A DNA stretch of 64,000 nt from Gymnorhina tibicen (GCA_013399875.1 VXAZ01006779.1:124001-188000), one strand, 5' to 3'. Numbered from the stretch's first letter, positions 1 to 13,874 are shown. The notes: generated by a model from the sequence alone, not told the origin. Translations and numbers: made by a program.

Positions 1-2181
1 GCCCCTGTACCCACATGAGCTTTTTGTTAGTGCACATGGGGGTTACCCACCCAAGGAATATAGTAAAAAGCTTTCTAAGAAACTGCTCAGACATTATTAG
101 CTACACCTGCTCCATTACTCCACAGGAATAATTAAACTTTAGTACCAGCCAGTTCTACCTTCCCTGAACCTGCCATTCTCAGCAACTGCAGAAGAAATTA
201 ACTTATTTACATAAGTAAGGGGGATAATTGTTAGCTAAATACAAGAACAAATAACTCCTCTTGTATTCTTTTGCTGCAGAGTTAACGCTGCTGAAAAATA
301 TTAAGATGAGTTATCAGTCCCCTGATGACATCCATATTCTCAGGCTTTATTGAAAGAAATCTGTGTGTGATTCTTCTGCAGATCCATTGCTAAGGTTTTA
401 TGATATGACAGACACCTCTCCACTGCTTGTTGGTACTATAGGCTGTGAAGGGACATCCAGGCATTCAGTACTTGTGATTTCCACATGATTAAATAAATAG
501 CACCTCTAGGTCAAGTACAAAGCACCATTAAATAGTGGAACTGAGCAGACGCCTTTCAATGGAATTCTGCTAAATTTAATACAGAAAAGAAATTGTAAAT
601 TTGTAAAAGAAATTGTCCTTACTCCCCCTCAAGTCACAGAGAACAGACCATTTGCATATAAATTTCAATGCTGCAGCTTTTGCATAATGAAAAAATGCAC
701 TCATTCAAGGCTTGTTCAAAATACACAGTGTGGATGCCTAAAGAAGCTGGCTTTATATGTAGTTACATTTATTGGATATGGCATTTTATCTTGTGTAGTA
801 TGAAATAGAAAATTGTATTTATTTTTTTATGTATTTATTAATTTAAAATTGTATATAATCTAAATTTACTATGATTTTTTGTGACCTATGGCTCTCAGAT
901 TTTTGATTTTTTTTTAATTCCCCTGTTTGTTTTTTAGAATCAAAATAGTGGCAGTTGTAGCACTCTTAGCATGGTGGTCTCTTCTGTGTGTCCTCAATGA
1001 TCATTGTTCTACTAACCCTCATGCATTTAATAATCAAAACTCTTTTGATGTATCTTAGTTTAGCATGATTCAAAATATGAAGCTAATGAATTATAAGACA
1101 TAAAAAATTAAAAATACAAAGCAGTGTTAGGCTGCTGCAAGAAATGCATTTTCAATGCATGCAATGTATGCAAGAAGATACATTTGTGAGAAAGTTGCAA
1201 GAACAGAGACTGAACAGGAAAAATGTTGAAGGAGATTACATGATAAATTGAAAAAACCCCACCTTTATTTAATCTATTTACCTTGGATCAAATTGTTTTC
1301 AAAGCTTATTTTTTTCCTGAAAATAATTATGAATTGTAAATTGATGTATTCATATTTTACTAGATATTTTTCCTTTTGTTGTTGTTACAAATAACATATG
1401 GAAGACCTACTTGCAGCTGTGTATTTTTATCAATGTTATGGTGACTAAGACAAAATCAAGCACCTTAATAGGCGTAAGGATACATAATTATTAAGTATGT
1501 ACATCCTAAACAGTAAAATTTAATAATAAATTTAATTAGATTTGTCATTTCATCCCCCACTTCAAAATTGAGTGGCACATTTTTCTGAAGATATCATCAC
1601 TAGGCTGTCATAGACAGACTGGATATTTTAAGGACAGGTCCTTAACAAGTTTATAACAATCGGTAGGTCTTAAGGTTTCCTCAGAAAGCTATTGAGACTT
1701 GTGTCGCTCTTTTCATTGTCTCTGTACATCTTGCTACATGCAGAACAAATATTGCTTTTTTTGCTTACCCTTTTCTTTTGCTGGCCAAAGCTGAGAAAAA
1801 GTTGGGAGGAAAAAAACCAAAAAACAAAGAGGAAAAGAGGTAGTGTTTATTAAAATATGTAATGGTGCTACATGTTCTCCTTAATTAGGCTCTGGCTTGA
1901 TTGGCATACTTCTCTGCCTTCAGTCTTGTAGTATCTGAAATTCTTTATTTTAACTGATGTGTCAGGATACTGTTAGCTCTATAAGCACAGGTCTAAAAGG
2001 TCAGAAATTCTGATCTCATTGTCCTGCAAATCTTTTATTTTTTTAAGATTTTGGGTTGGTTCTTCAATTTTACACTTGTCAAATTCTTCCTTTCTTTTTT
2101 TTTTATTTTCTCATTTGTTGGTTCGTTGGTTGTTTTATGGCCTTTTTGCTTTTTTTTGTTGTTGTTGTTATTGCTGAGAAG
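1..2181. other. AT-rich non-coding DNA, nothing recognised
   Basis: No exon, RNA gene or dated repeat can be supported here. The sequence is AT-rich with short A and T runs and short open frames only. The stretch just before 2180 is T-rich and its open frame (2051-2260) is a low-complexity Phe/Leu frame, not a gene. Confidence 0.6.
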
Positions 2182-2622
2182 TCATAGAATGGTTTGGATT
2201 GGAAGGGACCTTAAAGATCGTCTCATTCCAGCCCCCCTTGGAGGGAACACGTTCCACTAGTCCAGGTTGCTCAGAGCTCCATCCAACCACACCTTGAACA
2301 CTTCCAGGGATGGGACATCCACAGCTGCTCTGGGCAACCTGCTCCAGTGCCTCACCACCCTTGCAGCAAATAATTTCTTCCTAATATCTAATCTAAACCT
2401 ATCCTCTTTCAAAATCATTCCCCCTAGTCCTGTCACTACATGCCCTTATAAAAGGTCCCTCCCCAGCTTTCCTGTAGACTCCCTTCAGGTACTGGAAGGC
2501 TGCTATGAGGTCTCTGCAGAGCCTTTTCTTTCCCAGTCTGTACAACACCAGCTCTCTCAGCCTGCCTTCATAGAAGAGATTCTCCAGCCCTCTGATCCTC
2601 TTCCTGACTCTCCTTCCTCCTG
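2182..2622 (-). mobile_element. CR1 LINE, 5'-truncated 3' end
   Basis: Read on the minus strand, this is the last ~440 bp of a chicken-repeat-1 (CR1) retrotransposon. It covers the end of the ORF2 coding region and the short 3' UTR, and finishes at the low coordinate with a CATTCTATGA-type 3' repeat. The plus strand shows the reverse complement, TCATAGAATGG followed by the GGTTTGGATTGGAAGGGACC block. CR1 copies are usually truncated at the 5' end because reverse transcription from the 3' end is incomplete. Frames in both directions contain stops, so this is a dead copy. The 5' boundary near 2622 is where similarity to the family, as I remember it, fades. Confidence 0.93.
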
Positions 2623-3250
2623 CATTTCGTTTTTTGTATAATCTTAAATACTTGCTCTTATTGCTACCATACAGTTTCCCAGTTTGCTTCCTAAGCCTTA
2701 GTGGCTGAAAACTTGACAATTGAAAAATTGTCAAACAATTTCTGGAGATTTTCAGGGGTGCTGTTGGAAATTAAGCCATCATCTATCTGAAAGTCTTCCT
2801 TTTTGCCCAGACTTGCTACTCACAGGTACAGATGCACCTATGACAACCTGAAGAGTTTCCTTACGTATTTTCAAAAGTCTTCCTCTGCAGCGATGTTTTC
2901 AGCTATCCAGTTCTTCCATGCAAGTTATTTTTCTTTCCTGATCCAACTGTTCCTTCCACCTGAAGCCAGAAATTCTGCTACTAGTCTGTTTTATTTAGTA
3001 TTTAAGTTCCCACGGCATAAGATCAGTCTGTTCCTTTTACCACTGCTTTCAAACAGCTTATGACAAAGTCTTTCATGTGTTAGGGAATTGTTGTCATTAA
3101 TACTCCCCTTTGTAACTTTCATATTTTCTTTGTTTTATTTTTTAAAAAATCTAAAGAACAGTGCTTCCTCTGTCCTCAGATAGCTCAACCACTTTCTAGT
3201 CCTCTGACTGGAAAGTTATTTTCAGTTTTCAGTTTTGGTCCTTCTTCAGT

Positions 3251-3315
3251 TCTCTTTTTTTTTTTTTTTCCCTTTTCTTTTTCTTCTTTTTTTTCTTTTT
3301 TTTCTTTTTTTTTAT
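3251..3315. repeat. Pyrimidine-rich low-complexity tract
   Basis: About 65 bases consist almost only of T with scattered C, opening with a run of more than 15 T. It is followed by TTATTACCCAG, so on the plus strand it looks like a polypyrimidine tract plus acceptor AG. That may be accidental. No splice donor or recognised exon accompanies it. Confidence 0.85.
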
Positions 3316-3371
3316 TACCCAGTCCAACAGTAATACTCTGGTTCTAAGAGTCTCACTGCTGCTGTGGAAAG

Positions 3372-3653
3372 ATGAGTAGCTGCATCTCCTTTATGCAGAT
3401 TGTGCTTCTTACTGCATGTTTTGTATTGAAGAGTTTATTAAGTGAAGAGCTCTTAAAGAGTCAGACAAATCCTGAGGCAGTGTTTGGTGAGAACACCTGC
3501 TGCTTTTTAAAAGAGGTTGAAAACCTAAGGGATATAGCAACACTAATTAAAGCTCAGGAGAATTTTGAAGTCAGGAAGACACAGAGCAGCAATAAAAAGC
3601 TACTGAAGTTTGTGGTCATAAAGTCTAACATTAACTATTTCAATCTGAAGTGA
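3372..3653 (+). other. 93-codon open frame with signal-peptide-like start, not recognised
   Basis: This frame begins MSSCISFMQIVLLTACFVLK, a Ser/Cys start followed by a hydrophobic core of about 15 residues. It then becomes polar and charged, with a CC pair near residue 43. Position -3 relative to the ATG is A, which suits avian initiation. It lies about 55 bp downstream of a pyrimidine tract. I do not recognise the protein and see no promoter, intron or poly(A) signal that would make it a gene. A 93-codon frame can arise by chance in DNA of this composition, so this is a candidate only. Confidence 0.15.
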
Positions 3654-5195
3654 AGCATAAAGTGAGAAATGTCAATGCCTGATTTTAACAATGCCTGATT
3701 CTCAGGAGAGAACTGAAACAGAAGACATCGAGGCACCTAAGAAATCTCTCTTGTATGGCAATGCCTGTTCAATTTTGTTAGTTCTACTAATAAATTACAA
3801 AGCTCAAGCTTTGTAACTCTTCAGAGAACTTCAGTTTAACTGCTTAAAAGAGATGCTAAATCAATTTGTGAAACAGTTTTTTAAGTAACATAGTGGCAAG
3901 AATAAGTACATAAATCAGTTGTTCAGAAGCCGTATTCAGATACCCCAAGGGCTGAGTGAGAGAGCCCAAAATGAGGCATTATTGATGGATCAGATATGCA
4001 GAATAGTTTTATTATACCACGGCCCAAATTCGGATTTCTGGCACACTGCTTTTTACGGATATAGCTCCAGGGGAGTTTAAGAATGGCTGGTAGGGTGCCA
4101 TGTGTAGCAGCTAACAAATACTGCTCTGCAAGAGTGTGTGATCAGCTAATAGGATGTAAGAGCCATCATATTCATCTCTAAATAACCTTAAAGAAAAAGA
4201 GCCCCAAACCAGAATTCTCATTACAGAACGAAATGAAGTAGGGATAGGTGAAGCAAGTTGGCATGGACTAGATAATCTGTATTTTTCTGTGAATATTTCA
4301 TGAAATGGTACTGACTTGTTAACTGTCCAGCAGTGGTAGGTAGACAGCACCTGTGGTTTTTTACATTGCTGTACCTATGTAGGTTGCTTTCTATGTTATT
4401 GATACATAAATCACATGAGATTTTTTTCGTCTGAATGGAAAGAGATGCTAACCCTCACGTTATTTAATATTTCTTTTATACAATCTTATGTTAAATTATA
4501 AGCATACTATTTCTCAAAATCACCTCTTTCCAGTTGATTGTAACATGTTAATGAGACTGTCATTCATTCAAAGTCAGTTTTTAGATTAAATAGCAGGAGT
4601 CATACTGAGATGCTAAAATGAATATATTACAATAATTGAGCTTTCAGTTTACTGAGAGTGAACAGCATGAATGATGGGCAACAACTCATCAGAAACTTTC
4701 TTTTGCTGCTTTATGCATTTGATTACTTTTTTCACAGGTTTGACACAATTTTCCCCACCCTGAACTGACTGACTTATTGACTTCTGTGATCTCATTTCTT
4801 TATGCTCAATCTTTTCACTATAGCTTCATGCTTTCATTTTTCATGCTCTTTTTTTTTTCTTCTTCTTACCTGCTTCCTCCCATTGAATTGTTTTAGTTCA
4901 TGACAAGGTTTATGAAAGCAATGTCATGAAGTCACAAGCAAATAGCTACTTAAATATGCATCCAGTCGGGTACAATAACTCTAACAAGCTTTTTCAGAAG
5001 GTGCCAAAATATTTTGGAAGCTGGAATTGCGGACTTACTGATAGTTTGGTGTTGTACAATCACATTTGTGACTCTTTTTCTGTCTTGTCTTCTTTCTAAT
5101 CTCCTGCATTGAGATGTCAGGTCATTAAGTGAAACTAGTAATAAAGAAGATAAAGATAAATTTTACTCTAAAGGTTTCCTAGAGCAAAACTTTAC

Positions 5196-5210
5196 AAAAA
5201 AAAAAAAAAA
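5196..5210. repeat. A15 homopolymer
   Basis: A run of 15 A. No target-site duplication or retrocopied gene sequence is apparent upstream, so it is not evidence of a processed pseudogene by itself. Confidence 0.8.
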
Positions 5211-8200
5211 TTAGGCACCTGTGCATGAAAACATTATGTGTAATGATCAATATCTAATTATAACCTAATTATGGCTTTCAAATGAATGTAGATTTAGCCT
5301 AAAATACCATTAGAAAAGTAGATGCGGAGATGTTTTTAACATGTCCCAGTATGACCATTATTTTAGTATTATTTTTCCTGTAAATGGGCCTAGCTTTGTG
5401 CCCCAGTTACACATGATAGATATATGGTTCTAATATTATAGTAGTAATGTTAAATTGCAACCAGAGGTAGTATTTTAATCTATTTGCTTTTGCATTTTCA
5501 AACTACTGTGTCTACATCTGTAATCATTATGTGTTTAACCCAATTTGTAGCATTATCTACAATTTACATCGTATTATTTTAAAAGGAGTGAACTCTGGCC
5601 CAGGTGACAATATGAACAATTTGTGTTAAAGAGAGAAATGTACAACATAGGCTGCTTTCTGTGTTCCCTTTATTAGACTGGAAGTACTGTGTTGTGGGTG
5701 ACCTGAGACTAGGGATGCCAGATGATTTTTTACATTATTTGTGCTTCCTGATCCAGCAGATTAATTAGAAGTCCTTAGGGAATTCTGAACACCTTTTCCT
5801 TAGAGTTTTCATTTCCGTCCTCTAGATTCAGCTTTTAGCATGATTACAAGAGCAGTTAGGCACTACAGGAGCTGCGTAGGTTGGATCGCAGCTAAGATGT
5901 AGCTTCTCCTCTTTACTGCAGTAAAAATACACAGAAATAAAAGAAAAAGTTCGCTGAAAAGCAGATGAATCATTACACATGCAAACATACAGAATGGAAT
6001 TTTTATTTATCACATGAATGTTCACATGCTTGCATATTTCAGTTTATTTCTCCCAGTGTTTTTTATTTGCTATTAAGAGGCACAGGAAAAGGTCTCTGCA
6101 CTGTCACCTACTTAAATGTTTACATTTTTGATACAAAGGGCTAATGTGGAATTTTCCAATTTCAACACCTTATATCTCTCCCCATATAGCTAGGTGAAAA
6201 CTGGAAGGGTTTCTTTTTGGTGGGGGAACTTGTGTAACATCGTATGAACATGAAGGCAATTATTGTGTAGTTGTGTACACCCATACATATCTGACTTCTG
6301 GATTAAGAGCAAAATGTTGCCTGCTGCTTTTCAGGAGGAATAGAATTGCATTGGTCTGATCACACAGCCACTGCAGGAAAAATAACATCACCTATATTAA
6401 AGCAACATTTGTGTAAAAAGGCACAAGACACTTCCTAAGCAGGGGGTTCATTACAGGGTAGTTGACCTTTTTGCCCTGAGACGATGGAGCTGTTTAAGCC
6501 CAACAGGTAATGTGATCCTTTCAAGCGTTCTTTCTCTCCACTGCCTGATTTACTGCTTGCAGAAGCGAGAAGCCAAAGACAGAATCCATTTAAAACAGAC
6601 TACAGAAATAAATAAAACAAATGGAGAAATGAACTCAGGCTCGTTTACTGCAAAACCCTCTCTGCTTCTCTACAGCAATTAGTAATAGACAAAAATGGCA
6701 ATATTACTGCTCTATTTCTGTGAATAAAGGTCCTGTGCTACAGGTAGATGACACTAAAAGCTCCACAGTGAAAAAGGTCTTAAATAAACAAAAAATAATT
6801 TTCAAAGCATTGGATAGCGCTCGACACTATTTTCATAATGCTTTGATAAACCTTGCGATTTGGGTCAGCTTGTTGTTTTCCAAAAGCAAACGTGCAGCTT
6901 TTCAGAAGTAGCTTCATAAGCCAAGGAGAAAAATCACCCTTGGCCTGGATGGCTTGCAGCTTGTCCAGAGAGGGTACTCTGCACTGCCAGAGGCAAGAAA
7001 GCTTCTCTTCCTTCCTTGCTTATTTCAAATATTGCTTCTTAATATAGTTAATGATTCCTTTTCTACAATAAAACGTCTGCATTCAGCAGGATATTTAGCT
7101 CTTGTCCCTTGGAAAGATTAACTTCTTTGTATTTATTTGGCTATTCTTACAGAAATTAGATGACTACAGGGTTGGGGTTTTTTCTGAATTACTGCTACTG
7201 GGGCTTTTGGGGGGTTTTTTAATGAGATCTTCTGAACTAGGACTTGTATAAAACTTTGTTGACTCTGAAAGAGCTGAAACAAGACCCCAAAATAAATTCT
7301 AGCTGTTGCTTGGCACTATTGTCAAAATAAACAGAATTTTTCTTAGCACACAAATATTCAGGATTGGAAATATTTTCTGCACATCTGCTTCTATTCTAGG
7401 TTTTAAGTGAAGACTGTGGCACTTGAATATGGATCTGTATAACAATCTGGAGATTACTCTCCTCCACCTTGTTTAATATGTGATTCTCTATTTTTGAGAC
7501 AGAGAGATCCCTGAGCAAAAGCAGATACTCACAAGGGTGAGAGAGTATTGTTCTAGAGCCATTTAGAGAGGTGTGAGATCTATATGGAGAAAGGGAAATT
7601 ACACTGGGGAGATGGTCTCTGCATGCATTCTGCATTCTTGCTCAATGATAAAGCAGCCTGCAAGGCTTCTGCTGATTTTTGCTGTTTGATGGAGGTGTTA
7701 AAAAGAGTAGAGCAGTATCACATGACAAAGTGACATTATTTTTGCTTGTAGGTATTATGTGTTAACTGGCTTCTTGTGCTGGACAATATGCTATTTCAGA
7801 GTTCCAGGAATCTGAAAACTAACAGGACTTATGAGAGTTTGCTGTTAGAGTGTTTGTAGACCTACAGAGTGTAGTGTATTTGTAAACAATATGAAAGTAA
7901 TTTGGAAACTCACAGTACTTTCCTCTATTTTGATAAGATTTTGAAAGTGACTGGAAATGTTCAGATTATTGGGGTTTTTTTCTTCTTTTTTCCTGTCAAA
8001 TCTCTTATTGTGCCTTCAGTATATCAATAACCTAGTTTATTGACATAGGCATAAAATTACTGCGGTACAGCCTCAAAGGGAGTTTGTGTGAGGAGAAAGA
8101 AGAGTCAAACTCAAGCAGCATTCATTTTAAGCTAAAAAGTACAGGCAAAGACAAGATCATTCCATGAGAAGTTAGTCTGTAAGCCCCTGTACCATCCCAG

Positions 8201-9680
8201 AAAACAGAAACATGGAGTGGAAAGCAGAGACACTTAAACTGGTTTTACACAGAGACTCTTGCTCCACACTTCAAGCAGTGCTTGTGATTTAATTTGAAAA
8301 CTGCACAAGATCATTTTAATTCATCCTGGCAAAAGCCCTTGAAATCCAGAGCATAGTGTAAATACAGCCAAATTAGGACAAGAAAGGGCAGTCAACACTC
8401 TGCCCAGATTTTTCTATTGTCCATGCAGAATTCAAATTAGAAAGTGGGGCTGATACCAAACTTAAGCAACCTATTGGACTAAATGAAAAATATAGAAGTT
8501 ATCTATTGCACTTCCATTTCTTTGACAGTAACTGAGACCCACAGTTCTGTGTTATAGGCTAGTGCCACAGCTGGCCTGTAACATGAAGGAATATAGTCTT
8601 GGAGAAAAGGATTAGTCTGAGACTAGTTGTTTGTTAAGGTAGAGAAGAAAAGGAGAAACAGCAACTCATATTCTAGTGATGGTTTGCTGGGTCATTTACG
8701 TTCATCAGAAAGTCTTGATAGGAAAATAAGAAAGTTAAAATCTATATCTAAATTTGAAGCTTGAGGCATAGATAACTGTTTCAAGATCTTTCACAGTGTG
8801 TAGCCCATCATCAGTACAGGTTTATTTTACCCAAGCCTTCAGTTAAACTGTGACATTATTCTTACCTCTCTCTATAACTTATTTGGCCAATTAAGCATGT
8901 TGATTTGGTAAGTTACTACCTTAATAAAATTGATTAAAAAGGCCTAATGAAATAAACCTGGAAATCTTCAATTTATCGGACAGTACTTATAAGTAATTAA
9001 GACTAAATCAACAGTTAGCTAAAAAGACCCAGTAATAAAGAGCAGGCACTAGGATTTATCTTCCAGTTTGCAGAGATGAAGCAGGCAAAGTGACCACCAA
9101 AATGATGTTGTTGATTTCGTGGAAGTGCCAGGAGAGCAGATGATGAAAAATTACAGGTACATAAAGCTGTTGCTATGGTGTTCAATTTTCGCACCACTGT
9201 GTCTGGATTTAGTGCCTTAGACTGAAGCCTTAGACTGAATTACAAAATCATATATTCCAAATGCTGCTTATCATTTCAACAGAGCCTAGTAATAAATGAC
9301 AGGAAAAGCATTACCTATCCAAAATGTGTACCAGTGGATGAGCAAAGATTGAATTCAGGCATTCTAAAATGCTTGCTTTTTTTTTTTAAACTGCCATTTG
9401 TCTCTCCTAACATATATATCCAGTTTGTAATTCCAAGGCATGAGGTGGTGTTTGAAGACCAGATTCAGAGGCTGTGAGCAGTTAGGGATAGTGACAACAC
9501 GAGAGAAGAATATACAGCACATTTGTAGATCTAGCCAAAATCCATGCTTTACAGCAGAAGGGAGAAGAGAAAGCAATTAGAAATGTAAACTTTAAGTATC
9601 TCTGCAATATTTCAGGTTAAGTACAGCACAGCCACATGTGCAATGTGATACCACAGAAGACATTGCTAACAAAAGAGATT

Positions 9681-9826
9681 GTCAAGTGGACTCCTGAAGA
9701 GTCACAACAGCAGCCGCTCTGAGACAGGAAAACGGGGACAGGCAGACCTTTCTGTCAAGTGGACTCCTGAAGAGTCACAACAGCAGCCGCTCTGAGACAG
9801 GAAAACGGGGACAGGCAGACCTTTCT
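9681..9826. repeat. Perfect 73-bp tandem duplication
   Basis: Positions 9681-9753 and 9754-9826 are identical over 73 bases. Each copy starts GTCAAGTGGACTCC and ends GGCAGACCTTTCT. The unit is richer in G and C than its surroundings and contains two CpG sites (in AGCCGCTC and AAACGGGG) that are intact in both copies. Perfect identity in neutral AT-rich DNA implies either a recent duplication or an assembly error. I see no open frame or known element in the unit. Confidence 0.97.
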
Positions 9827-12800
9827 GAAAGGGAACAAATGATGGCATCAACACCTTTCTTTGACTTTCTTTGACCTTCCCTCCTTCTTTCCTATTTTAT
9901 TTTTTAATTTCCGCAGTATTGACATGTTTTGCACTTGGCGTTCCCTACCTTTCCCCTTTCCTGGAATCTTATGTCTTCTGGTTTCTTGACCTTCCTCATT
10001 ATTACTTTTAACCCTTCCACTTTTGACTTCAGTTATGTCCTTTTTCTGCTCTCTGGTTCTTTTCCCTCAGTCTCATCTGGCCTTTTTCTCATTATACAGT
10101 CCTTTTTCATTTTGAAACAAAGACAAATCCAGGGCAAGTTTCAATATCTTACGTTTAACAACAGCTTCATCCTCCAGAGTGGCATTCAAAAGCCATCTTG
10201 CCCCATCCAAGTAACTTGAGAATACTTTTGCAGAGCTGATGTTTAAAGGCTGTCGTTTCATTTAGGTAACTTTTTTTCTTGATCCCTTCTCAGGAATTCC
10301 CCAGTTTTTGTTTCATCCAGCCTACATGATATCTCTTTACATCAGCTGTCCCAGACAGAGTTTAATGCAAAAATGACTCCCTGTCCCAAAACTCATAAGG
10401 ACACAGAAACTTTCTGTGCACACATCAGATGTGAAAACTGAGGAGATAAGCAGGAAAAGTGGGGGTTTTTTCTGTCCATGCATACATGGTTTTCCCATCA
10501 AAACATTTATAAAATGTACAGTGTAGGTTCATGACCCCAGTCCAGTTTTGGACTGTGTGAAAATGTTACCTTAATCTTTGAGTAAAACAAGAATAAATTA
10601 ATTTCTTCTGTTATGCACTTTTAATGGGATTTCTCTCTTTCTCTCTTCTGCATAGTGGTCATGATCAAGGCAGCAAACTAAAAGAAGTTTCACACTAGAA
10701 AACAGAAATAAAGATATTGCCTAAAGTATTTTGAAAAAACAAAACTTGAAAAGTCTAATCACAAATAACAAACATCTTCTGAGATCTGAAAAGTTATAAT
10801 GTAATTTGAAGATAAACTGTTTTAGCAGTGCAGATTAAATGTATTAGATTTTATCTGGCAAGTTATGCTTACAGCTAGGGACTTATAAAGCAAAATAATC
10901 TAATGTGATATCATACCTCAATCAAGTTTAATCCTATGATAGTCTTCATAAATACTTGTGCGAAGGTTTTGTAGAACTATGATTTTTGTGTTTAATTGTA
11001 CCAAAAAATGTAATTATGCTCTGATTTTCTGTACAGTTCAAAGAAACTCCCCATCCTTTCTTCAAAAATCTAAATCTTGATACATGTATCAGTGCCTTTG
11101 CCTCAGTGATTGAACCTTATCTGTTTCATCCTGTAGTAAGGAACTGTTAGTGTTACAAAGGAACAACAGGGAAATAAAAATAAGGAAAAAAAGAGGAAAG
11201 AGAATAAGAAGTGTGGAAAAAAGGTGAAATGTTCTCATTTATCAGGGCACATTCAACATTTTACTAAGGTAAATTAGAAGGGCCATAGAATTTGGTCTAA
11301 TTTTGCCCAGAAGTATGGATTAAGTGATTACTGTTTTCATAGAAATATTGACAATATAGTACAAACATGTAAAGGCACTTGCATTAAGCAAAATAATGAC
11401 AGCATACTTTCAGAAATACCTGGAGATTTTTTTTAATTTGCAGAGTATATTGATGTTCCAATTTGCTAAGAGCAACACTATTGCTTCCCAGTTTTACATT
11501 TTACTAGGGATTTTCCACCTAGTGCAATAACATGATATCTCAGAAAAAGTGAATTAATTTTTTCTACTTTTGTTTGTAATCTCAGCAGTCTAGAAGTACT
11601 GGTAGTGTCTCAGTTTACATGATGAGAAGGTGGGAGGAATCCCTGGAGAGCGGCTTTCATGTGCAAGACACTGACATTTGCACTTTCTTCTGCAGCTTCA
11701 GGTTTCATGAGAGGAACATTTAGCACAGGGCTGTTCCATGTGATTGTAGCGATATGAGATGTTCAGCACTGCTACTACACTATGGATCTGAGGAAGATCC
11801 TTACAGCAGTGGACATGAAGCATCTCACCAGGAAAGGGACTGACAATTCAGAAATGAGTTGTAATTTGGATGTGGGTGGCTCCAGCTTCACAGTCCTGCA
11901 GGCACCTGTCTAAAAAACGAAATATTTTCAAGGCAGTGAAAAGAGGTTCAGGAATCAATTTTGAGGCAAGTTTTGTTGTTGTTTATTCAAATTAGATACT
12001 GCTATTGCGTGTGAAGTCAGAAAATGCTTGAAAATGATGCAGTGACTCTATTTTTCACTCATGAGCTCATAAGCTCAACCCAAGAAGACAGTCAACTTGC
12101 ATTACTTTCTTGATTTTTCTTCAAGGCAAGTGTTGGTGCAACAGCAGTGCACCTTTGCCCTATGAGTGGTGCCATGCAACTGATGTGATCTGAAGTTTAA
12201 CATTGGAATGAGGTATGTTTTTGTTATATTCTGTTATTTTACAATCTACTCTGCAGTGCTCTGACTTACAGAGACAAAATGTGAAATAAAAACACTTCAA
12301 AGAACAAAATTTAGATGCAAAGATTGCACTGGCAGGGTAACAGGTTTTGGTATAGTAAGATTGAAGCTACCTGCATAACTGCTTAGATGTCATTGAAGAT
12401 TAACACCATTCATATTATCACTGCACATTTTCCCTGTGGAATTTCTGTAGGTGAGGATTTTCCTTACTAGAAACCAAAGAAATTCATCTGCGTTTTGCTT
12501 TTGTCAGAATCCCAAGTGGGTTGTCCCCCTCCTGTCTTACTTGGTGTTGGGATGCCTGGGCTCAGGGCATATTTCAGTTGTCTGCTCTGGAGACATCCCA
12601 GCAGGGACCTCCTCCTGGGCTCAGGAGACCTTTCAGAGCCCTTTCAGAGCCCCATTAGCCCTTTCCCTGCCCCACATCACTGCCTTGATCCAAGCACCTG
12701 GCCCACTATGTTAAGGAACTTTGTGGTGGTATGTTAAGAAAACTTAAAGTGTTACAGAACACAGTGCTGTGCTGAGTTTGTCAACCCCAAAGCTAAGTGG

Positions 12801-13874
12801 GAAGACATTGCTTACTGGGGGCATATTAATCTGTAGCTCAGAAAATTAATTGATTTTTTAAAGCTGGGAGAGTATATTGAGAAGAAGATTTATAATGTTT
12901 GACCTTTTTTTATACCTTTCTCTAAACTGTTAACATATATAAAGTGGGATGGATCTTTTGGTTTGACCCAGTATTGGCATTTCTGTTTACTGTAGTACAG
13001 GTGGGAATCTCAGCACACTGCTGCTGATCTGTGGAATAGCAGAGATTGCCTAACAGAATGAAGATGAGTTCCTAAACTCAAGTTTCCAAACATTCCATGT
13101 TTCTTTGCCTTACTCTGATGATACTTGAAGTGTGGCCTTCTAACTTCAATTATGTTTTGATTCTGTGAAGTTTTAACAAATGGTTTATGGACTCATATCT
13201 GGTACTGTGTACTAATCGCCATTATAATTAATTCTGTTGTCCAAAGATTAGATGTTATTATCTGTGTGGATGGAAAATCACATTTGTTCTTGTGATTTCA
13301 CAGGACAGATATGAGGCTTCTGCTAATGTGTATTTACATTTCCTACTTATTTGGTTTTTTTCTTATTTGGTCTATAGTCTAAGCTGAGAGATTGCATCTG
13401 GTCAATCAGCTTTTATTAATATCTGGTAGATTGTTTTTCGAGAGGTAAGTCAGACACCTCACTTTTTTTCCTATGGCTGTGACAGGTGATGATAAAATGA
13501 ATGTGTTCATTAGGAAACTGGGAGAATCATAAGGAATATGGAATCTTCTGCAAATGTGGAAGACATGATATTTTTAGGACCTTAGTGTCTCTTGGGCAAA
13601 ACTTACTTTCAATCCATATTTGAACCAGTGCCCATTACTTGAATTTTGCTTTGTAGAGAGCTGTTGCCATGTCAAAACTCTCAAAATATGGATTGCAGCT
13701 GGCTTAGTACTAATTAGACCTTCAGAGGTGTCTGGAATCTAAACAGACTTTTATATGGTGTGCAGAGATACCGTCAATCATTCAGCAGAGATTGCATTCA
13801 GTTCTGCCGCAGCAGATTTTTATGCAGGCTTGCTGTTTATAGATGCCTGTATAAATGAATCTCTCAGTAGGAGA
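9827..13874. other. AT-rich non-coding DNA, mostly unique
   Basis: No gene is recognised. The segment at about 12,500-12,720 is noticeably richer in G and C than its flanks, with an 11-base motif CTTTCAGAGCC repeated in tandem. It carries two overlapping plus-strand open frames of 80-87 codons that I do not recognise. The rest is AT-rich with short frames. Confidence 0.5.

Larger units (their letters stand above)
2623..9680. other. AT-rich non-coding DNA with low-complexity tracts
   Basis: No gene or dated transposon is recognised in this 7-kb stretch. It holds a pyrimidine tract, an A15 run and many short open frames. The only frame with a protein-like feature is at 3372-3653, which is listed separately. 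The remaining frames (for example 4111-4350 and 7396-7635 on the minus strand) show no recognisable domain. Confidence 0.55.

Noticed and set aside
2267..2734. Two overlapping open frames of 111-124 codons on opposite strands
   Set aside because: Both lie mostly within the CR1 3' tail; the minus-strand one is the decayed end of ORF2 and the plus-strand one is its shadow.
5196..5210. A15 run as the tail of a processed pseudogene
   Set aside because: No recognisable coding sequence precedes it and no flanking duplication was seen.
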